From positions 22,919,468-22,983,467 of the forward strand of contig JAOANR010000001.1 of the NCBI GenBank assembly GCA_030278955.1: DNA of 64,000 nucleotides, read 5' to 3'. Of the stretch, positions 57,038-64,000 are shown piece by piece. The translations under genes and the position numbers were made by a program. The DNA is from Hygrophila difformis. Lineage: Eukaryota > Streptophyta > Magnoliopsida > Lamiales > Acanthaceae. The notes beneath the pieces were generated by a model. It was not told the DNA's origin. It made no database searches and saw only the letters and a program-made list of their open reading frames with translations. The first letter of the stretch is position 1. Each line of letters begins with the position of its first letter.

Positions 57038-57552
57038 GTCGCGGAACCACGTTCCGCGACAAAACCCATGTTTAGCGACAAAGGACCAAATTCTTGCAAT
57101 TTGTCTGCATGGCTTTTGTCGCGGAGCACCCTTGTCGCGGAACCAAGTTCCGCGACAAAATCTTATTCCGAGACAGAAAATTATGCCTTGCCATTAATTT
57201 TGAAACCCCTTGGTCGCGATGCAACTCTTGTCGCGGAACCACGTTCCGCGACAAAATCCTTGATTAGCGACCAAGGACCCAAATACTTGTAATTTTATTC
57301 TGGGAGGACTCTGGCGCGGAACCTTTGTCGCGGAACCACGTACCGCGACAAAATCCTTGTTCCGCGACCAGGAATTATGTCCTTACCAATTTTCAACCCC
57401 CTTTATCGCTATGTCTCCTTGTCGCGGAACCATGTTCCGCGACAAAATTTTTGCTTAGCGACAAAACACACCCTAATTTTCAAAATATTCCATTCCTCTT
57501 ATTTCCCACCCCTTTGTCGCGAAACCTTTGTCGCGGAGCCACGCTCCGCGAC
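57038..57552 (+). repeat. Hairpin array, subfamily 1, downstream of LTR TATA box
   Basis: Six 23-bp palindromes start at 57038, 57133, 57230, 57327, 57421 and 57530, that is 95, 97, 97, 94 and 109 bp apart. Arms are GTCGCGGAAC / GTTCCGCGAC; the last uses GTCGCGGAGC / GCTCCGCGAC, with both arms changed. Each is followed about 20 bp later by a TTAGCGAC(A/C)AA half-motif. The spacers differ. Confidence 0.88.
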
Positions 57553-60304
57553 ACAAACTCTGCATCGCGACAAAGTGGCACCTTTTTGCCAAATTTTTAT
57601 TCTTCATCTCACTCCATTAATTAATTGAACCTTTATATTAATATTTTGAGGATGAAATCCAATGATCTCAACCCATGATTAATTTGATATAAAGAACTTT
57701 GTTCAATTTCCCATTAAAAGATTCTTCTACAAAAGATTAAACTCTAATGATCTAAGTATATAATCCGGACTGTAATTAATTAATTAATTATGGAATGAGA
57801 GATTACTTAGACCATAAAGAGTAATTATGGATTCATTTCCATACCTTGCATGAGAAACCAATGTCTCTCATGCAAGATGACCCAAAAATATTTTCTTTTA
57901 TTTATTTTGTCTTTCCCGTGTTGTGTGAAACAGCTAGTAAGAGATATAACAGACTAATGTTGGCGGGTATTCCCACACGGATAACTAGCTCGTGGTCTGT
58001 ATATTAATTATTAGATTGTTATTTTGCACGGTCTGGATAGTGGCCGGTGGAAGCCTTGGCGGTTCATCCATCCGGGATTATAATAGCTGCTCAGCTGACT
58101 CCTATCCGGATACAGTTTTCTTTTCTTTATCTTAATTTCAAACCCGAATCTCAAACTGTGCCAACATTAGACGACATAGGTCAATGTCATCTAGTAATTA
58201 AGACAGTGAAAGAACATGTAGGTTTTTCTCTGATTCACAGACAGTAAGGGTCTGAATGATAGCGACCACTGTCATTTAAGATTATTCTGCTGTCTAAAAT
58301 CTTTCCATCTGGAATAATTGGGAACTGGATAGCAGATGTTTGCAGTCCAGATCACCCCAGTTATTTCTGGCACTCTCTTTAGCCAAAATTCTTCTCATCT
58401 CCGGCTACTTCATATCTGTGTGTCAACTTCTGTCTAAACCCACCTTATATTTTGGGTTATTTAATTTTACACTTCCTTATAAATTTATGCATGATATTAT
58501 TATGTAGATATTGTGGTCAATATTATTTTGGGATCCTTCCCTTGGACATAGAAGTCTTGATTTAAATCAGATGTTTCATAATAAATCTCCAACAAAAATT
58601 CATTTATAAAATCCGGATCTGAGTAAGGGATAAATTCGACAGTTATGACTAATTCATATCCGACTGGGGGTTGATTTTGGGAAATTAGAAGCAGAGTCAG
58701 CGATTAGGTCTCACCTAGACTGAAAGGATCTGTGTTTTAATTGAGAGTCTAGTACCTGATAGGGAATGATTTTCAGATTGATTATTTTCCAAAATTGCTG
58801 TTTGTTGGAAATCTTGTATTAAATATTGCACTGGGTCAGATTCCACTTGGATTCCGATAAGGTGTGACAGATAATACTGGAGGAACAACATTCGGGCCTT
58901 GGTTATTTTCTAAGGTAGGGTTGAGTATTCTTTCAACTGCTATCTTCTTCTGCCAAAGCCTCTTTTTGAGTCCTGAGTGAGTGCATCCGGAACGAACTAA
59001 TTTTATTAGTTCGTTTCATTAGTTTGCATCTCATAACCACCCGACGAGAAGTGAACACGCGAGCGGTTCACCGAGAATAGGGAATTCTTGATCCACATCC
59101 GGTCATTCTGACTGGGGGCTTTCTTTTACTACCAGGGTCAGACTTTCAAAAACCTCCGAGTGATAGGATTTTAAATGCTTTCTTTACCGCTTTCTTTTAA
59201 ATGCTTTCGTTAGAGGTCACTCGGTTGTATTGAGAGTTGTGTAACTGCTACTAGGACAGAGAGTTAAGGGATAGTTCAGGGCTTGATTAGAATCTTTGGG
59301 TGTGACATGGGGGAATGATAGCAGTATTTGGCATCTCAATAAATGATTTGTCGGGTGTTGCTTGTCCACCACAGATAAATAACATACCTCTGCGCAGGGG
59401 CAGTTGTATATCTGTGGCATCTTAGATTTTGTTGTCTTAAGGCATGTAAATCCTTACTGTAAGTACCTGTCTGTTAAAGGGAACATAGTATAGGAAGCAT
59501 GAGAGTTAGCTAACTGATGAATTATCCCAAACAAAGATCTGTGTATTAAAATGGAAGTTTAACTGTGTTTCATCTGAATCTTGTCCAATCTTTATTCTTT
59601 TCCTCATGTCCCTTCTGTCATATTTTAAATCTGCTTTCTTAGAATAATTTTAATCGCTTTCTTAGAATAATTTTATTGCTTTCTTAGATTAAATTTAATT
59701 CGCTTTCTAGAATAATTTTATCTGCTTTATTTCAATTGCTTTCATAGCTTAGTTTAAATTATGTCAAGTAGTTTATAATCAAACACAAACTTGAATCGAG
59801 TAACCGAGTGGAAAATCTTAGTAAACGGCGTGGGCCCTGCTTCCATCGCACATCCTCCAGTGAACGATCCGGTACTTACTATAAATACTGCAATTTTTGA
59901 CTCCGTGCGCTTTCAGGGGCACAGTTTCTTAACACGAGTAAATAAAAAATGTGACTTTTCAGAAAATATTCATGTAGTGGGAATCTGCCGAAAGTTTCAT
60001 GGTAGGTAATCTCATGACATGAAATCATGAGAAGTATCATGGCACATATGCCGGGGACCCTCGGTGTGACAGGCTGAAGGTCAATCTATCCCGGTTGTAC
60101 CATGAGACTTGTCAAAAGTTTCATAACATGAGAGTACTGCAGCGCCATTTGAAATTAAAGCACCCCACCTGAGTAATAAAGAGTGACACTCTCAATATAT
60201 CCCTAAACCCTTTCCCATGAATCATAACATCCTTTCATCTAATAAATTCAATCCTGATATATTTTATAGAATACTCGTGTTAATGAAATTTGTCAAAAGT
60301 TTCA

Positions 60305-60322
60305 TGGCGCCGTTGCCGGGGA
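60305..60322 (+). other. Primer-binding site (tRNA-Asp)
   Basis: TGGCGCCGTTGCCGGGGA is a perfect complement to the 3' end of plant tRNA-Asp(GTC), directly after the LTR end. Confidence 0.88.
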
Positions 60323-60561
60323 GGATGCAGCGTCGTTTATTAAGAAAATTACACTCCTGATTACTCATAGTTAGGTCTGTGTAGTTAGTTTTGTGTATGT
60401 ACATCAGAACAGAGAAGTACCCTCAAATCAATTAAACATTTAGAGTACTAAGACTCTAAATGTGAGGATGTTGATTTGAGGGGAAAACCTAACCAATTGG
60501 GTATTTTGTCTTGCAGGAATCATGGAGCCATCGAAAATGGTGTAAGGAGTTAAATGTGGAA

Positions 60562-60683
60562 GTGTAGCATTGGGGCTACACTACTTTGATTTTTCGTTTA
60601 ATTAGACTTCGCCCACTGCAAAATCTAGGTTAATTAAACGAAAAATCAAAGAAAAATGGAGGAGTGTAGCAGTGGAGCTACAC
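60562..60683 (+). repeat. Trio of perfect inverted repeats in the leader
   Basis: GTGTAGC-N6-GCTACAC at 60562-60581; a perfect 21-bp inverted repeat (60584-60604 with 60631-60651, arm CTTTGATTTTTCGTTTAATT+A); then GTGTAGC-N6-GCTACAC again at 60664-60683. The outer hairpins have identical stems. Confidence 0.85.
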
Positions 60684-61092
60684 TAATTTGCAATTGTAAA
60701 TTGCACAACACGTGAGACTCACGTGTTTGTCATCTCCACCACATCCGGACCACGAAGCTTCACCGCTGCTCCATCGCTCATCCACCTTGATAATGGCCAA
60801 AAATGACCATTATTTTCAATCCATTTCCGTGTCTTAAACGGGCATTTGATCGCATTCCGGTCTTACATTAAGTAAGAAAGCAGTCGAATTGGACTGATTT
60901 ATGCATAATTGTAAAAATAATAAGCTGGTATGAAAAAGACATAAATATGTAATTTTATTGCATATTTATGTTAGAAAAATCCAAAAACATGAGAAAAAGA
61001 AAAGGAAACAAAAGATGGGAAAAAGATAGAAAAGCCCACAAAAAGAATATTTTTGGCCCATCTGGCCCAATCCAGCAGGCCCAGGAAGACCT

Positions 61093-61330
61093 TTGTCGCG
61101 GAAGCCCTTGGCGCGATGCAGTGTTCCGCGACAAAGGCATACTCCGCGACCAACTGGCCCCAAACGAAGAGGAGACCAGCCAAGCCCCTGGCGCGATGAC
61201 CCTTGTCGCGATAGCATGACTCCGCGACAAAAGCCCATTCCGCGACCAAGATGCACAAATAGAGACACAAGACCCAGTCGAGAAGCCTTGCCACATGCAG
61301 CATATTCCGCGACCAACTTGATGTTCCGAG
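61093..61330 (+). repeat. Palindrome cluster upstream of LTR TATA box, subfamily 1
   Basis: GTCGCGGA...TTCCGCGAC type motifs with longer loops (61094-61130, 61203-61228) and TTCCGCGACCAA half-units. Confidence 0.7.
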
Positions 61331-61405
61331 ACAAAGCTGTGATGTGTGTGATGTCTTAAGACACAATGGGCTAGAATCAAGGCCCATGGGCTTAGGGTTA
61401 CACTT

Positions 61406-61414
61406 CTATAAATA
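61406..61414 (+). promoter_or_regulatory. LTR TATA box
   Basis: CTATAAATA, preceded by CATGGGCTTAGGGTTACACTT, as in sister LTRs. Confidence 0.6.
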
Positions 61415-62067
61415 TGAGGTGTCTCCCATGAGCTAAGGGTTGGATGATTGGAAGTTTGAAATTTGAGAGTTCTTGAAGGCAAGCAGTAGGAGTTCTCTCT
61501 TAGGTAGAGTAGTTTAGGTTTATTTTTATGTATTATTTAATTTTTGCACTTAGTTAGTTTAGATTAGTGTTTTACTGTTCACGGTGCTTAGATAGCCATC
61601 TTTATACTATGTTTTGTTTTCTAAACTCTTGTTTTAGGGTTTGTAATACCCAAACCATGGGTATTAACAACACCCCTTCAATAATATGGGAAAACATTCA
61701 TCATTTGTGTCCCAAATCATGAAATGGGTCTCACACCCCATGGATTTATGCTTTCTTTTTCATTTTGGGGTCATTTGACCCCCATTTTGTTATTTTTATG
61801 TTCACTGTTAGCATATTATGGATAATGTTGTGTGGATGTGTGATCAAACCCTAGATTAGGATTCCTGCTTTATTTTAATATCCTGCTCAGTCTTGTTATT
61901 TTTGTTTAAGCATGTTCTTCTTTATTTTGAATGTTTCTTGCTTATTTTTAGCTTAGAATAGCTTTTTGATCTGAAATAGGGTGAGATCACGCTGTTTGCA
62001 TGCCACTGTTCATTTATGCTTTTTCTGACTTTTGTCCTGAACCACCTTGGGTGCCAACCGCCTTCTG

Positions 62068-62574
62068 GCGCGGAGCCACGTTCCGCGACAGAGTGGCTGT
62101 TCCGCGACCAAGGTGTTTCAAGACACTTGTCTCTATAATTTAAAACCCTTTGTCGCGGAATACCTTGTCGCGGAGCCACGTTCCGCGACAAAACTATCCA
62201 TGCATAGCGACAAAGGAACCAAACTCTTGCATTTTGTCTTCATGGCTTCTTGTCGCGGAATCATCTTGTCGCGGAGCCACGTTCCGCGACAAAATCCCAT
62301 TCCGAGACAGAAAAATTATGCCATGTTTCTTAATCTTTGAGCACTTTGTCGCGAAACACCTTGTCGCGGAACCACGTTCAGCGACAAAATCTCCATGCAT
62401 AGCGACAAAGGTCCAAATGCCTTAGAATTTTCTGAAAACACTTTGTCGCGATGTCACCCTTGTCGCGGAGCCACGTTCCGCGACAAAACCTTGCATAGCG
62501 ACAAAGAGGCGTTATGCTGCCAAAAATTCTAAAAACTTGTCGGGATGTCCATGTCGCGGATCTAGGTCCGCGAC
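62068..62574 (+). repeat. Hairpin array, subfamily 1 (second LTR)
   Basis: Palindromes start at 62068, 62167, 62268, 62363, 62462 and 62553 (spacing 99, 101, 95, 99 and 91 bp). The usual arm is GTCGCGGAGC with GTTCCGCGAC; the last is GTCGCGGATC with GGTCCGCGAC. The number (six), period and distance from the TATA box match the array at 57038. Confidence 0.88.
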
Positions 62575-64000
62575 AACATTTATGATATAGCGACAAGGGT
62601 TTCTCTCTCTATTTGAGCTCAAACAAATTTCATTCTCTTTCCATTTTATATTGCAACACTCACATCATAGCCCCACGGGTTAGGATGTAACATTCTGGAA
62701 TTGCAATATAGGGTGTTATGCTGCCCAAATTTTGATTCTCCATTGGCATCACTTAACTGATTGAACCCTTGACTCATTAATGATTAAAGATTGAGATTAG
62801 CAATAATCAAACTTCAACAATCATCATGATTAAAGGACCTTTGTTCAATTGCCATTAAAACACTCTTGTATAAACAAAACCTCGATGGCTTAAACAGATA
62901 ATCTGGACTGTAATTAATTATGGTAGGAAGGATTATTTAAGACCATTACATGTGGACCCGATCCACAACCTTGCATGAGAAACCAATGTCTCTCATACAA
63001 TGAATCCTCTTTTGCTCCTTATTTATTTTGTCTTTGTGTATTGTGTGGAACCATTAGTAAAGAATACATCAGAATAGTGTTGGCGGGTATTCCCTCATGG
63101 ATAACTAGCTCGTATTCTGGGTATTAGTTACTAATTGTTATTTTGCATGGTCTGAATGGCTGTCAGTGGAAGCCTTGGCGGTTCGCCCATCCGGGGTTAT
63201 AATAGCTGCTCGACTGACTTCCATCCAGATACAGTTTTATTTTTGTTATCTTAATTTCCAAACCTGAATCCCAATCCGTACTGGGAGTCAGTTGGCATCA
63301 GTCAATGCCAACTGATGATCATTATAGAAGGGAAGCATGTAGGTTTTTACCCGAATTCACAAACAGTGGAGGCCCAACTGGTGTTGACACCACCATTATA
63401 GGGTCTCAGCTGTCTAAATTCGCTCCATCCGAGTGATTGGGAAATTGGACAGTAGATGTTTACAGTCCACCTGATTATTCTGCCATTACTTTGGTACCTT
63501 GACCATTCCATTCTGTGTTTCACCTTCTGTCTAGACCCGCTTCTATATTTTGGGTCAATTAATTTTACACTTCCATATATCCTTATGCATGATAATATTA
63601 TGTACTGTTGTGGTCTGTAATTATTTTGGGATCCTTCCCTTGGACAATAGAAGTCTAGATCTTAAACAGATATGGCTTTGTAAATTTCCAACAAAAACCT
63701 CTTTATAAAATCCGGATCTGAGTAAGGGATAAATTCTTCAGTTATGACTAATTCATATTCTATCAAGGGTTATATTTTGGGAATTAAGAAGCAGATTCAG
63801 CGATTAGGTCTCGTCTAGACTGAAAGGGTCTGTGTTTTAACTGAGAGTCTAGTACCTGACAGGGAATGATTTTCAAATCCATTATTTTCCGAAATTGCTG
63901 GTTGATGGAAATGTAGGATTGGGTGCTACGCCGAGATGGGGTCCACTTGGATTCAAATACAGTGTAGTGCATAATCTTAGAGGAACATCATCCAGGCCTT

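Larger units (their letters stand above)
54398..60304 (+). mobile_element. Long LTR (5.9 kb) of a Tat/Athila-type element
   Basis: Starts TGATAATGGCCAAAATTGAC and ends TTGTCAAAAGTTTCA, followed at once by the tRNA-Asp primer site. It carries the TATA box at 56204 and two subfamily-1 palindrome clusters. It is longer than the others because of about 1.2 kb of extra U3 sequence (about 54560-55790). It was inserted into the gypsy pol gene. The ORFs inside are not conserved in sister LTRs. Confidence 0.82.
60305..60787 (+). mobile_element. Non-coding leader of Tat/Athila-type element
   Basis: 483 bp from the primer site to the next LTR. It shares its first 220 bp with 1904-2117 and about 60 bp with the gag-bearing element. 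It has a TCTTGCAG acceptor-like site near 60518 and an eight-codon ATG frame, but no gag. It contains the hairpin trio. Whether the internal domain really ends here or is interrupted by the next LTR is undecided. Confidence 0.6.
60788..64000 (+). mobile_element. Tat/Athila-type LTR, 5' part (runs off window)
   Basis: Starts TGATAATGGCCAAAAATGAC. It has subfamily-1 palindromes, a TATA box at 61406 and, after 62900, sequence alignable to 57770 onward of the previous LTR with substantial divergence. The differences are too many for the two LTRs to be sisters from one recent insertion. No gene is supported. Confidence 0.78.

Noticed and set aside
57038..57552. CRISPR-like look of regularly spaced palindromic repeats
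   Set aside because: The period is about 96 bp, repeats are 23 bp and sit inside a plant LTR; there is no cas gene and the genome is eukaryotic.

Overview
The window is plant nuclear DNA, almost certainly from a eudicot with a repeat-rich genome. The evidence is intron-bearing genes, plant-type LTR retrotransposons with tRNA-Met and tRNA-Asp primer sites, a 5S-bearing Cassandra-type LTR, Stowaway, hAT and Mutator-like MITEs, and a pair of phloem-protein-2 (PP2/Nictaba-like) genes. I cannot name the species. Nearly everything else is transposable-element DNA in nested layers.

Layout. 1-1903 is the end of a long Ty3/gypsy LTR. 1904-6743 (minus) is the leader and 4.6-kb LTR of a Tat/Athila-type element. 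6744-12910 holds a broken plant-mobile-domain (PMD) gene (+) facing a broken Mutator-like transposase gene (-), whose intron carries a hAT MITE with a perfect 8-bp target-site duplication (TSD). 13830-17088 holds two tandem PP2-like genes, the only plausible intact host genes here; all three exons of each join in frame. 17333-20870 is a cluster of MITEs. 20975-29101 is a complete but dead Ty1/copia element (TSD GGGTG) into whose gag a 2.56-kb gypsy solo LTR has inserted (TSD CTATT). 29140-30369 and 33014-33995 are almost fully palindromic foldback/MULE-like elements. Between them lies a 5'-truncated LINE with an open 586-codon frame and a 16-bp TSD. 34231-47292 is a pile of chromovirus LTRs, a second Tat/Athila element (LTR, PBS and gag) and a Cassandra-type 5S LTR. 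47293-54397 is a 5'-complete gypsy element cut in its pol gene by a third Tat/Athila LTR (54398-60304). A fourth LTR of that group starts at 60788 and runs off the end.

The most unusual signal is in the Tat/Athila-type LTRs. All four long copies carry two clusters of short GC- or CAATTCGG-type palindromes, one just upstream of the TATA box and one starting about 0.65-0.9 kb downstream of it. The downstream cluster is a tandem array with a period of roughly 95-120 bp. The palindrome sequence differs completely between three subfamilies, and within arrays the two arms change together, so the hairpin and its position appear conserved rather than the letters. A second structured region, a mirror-like trio of perfect hairpins, lies 240-380 bp after the primer-binding site of the element at 60305.

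Genes do not form operons or a shared pathway. The biology here is retrotransposon turnover (insertion, solo-LTR formation, nesting, truncation) around a small tandem PP2 gene pair.
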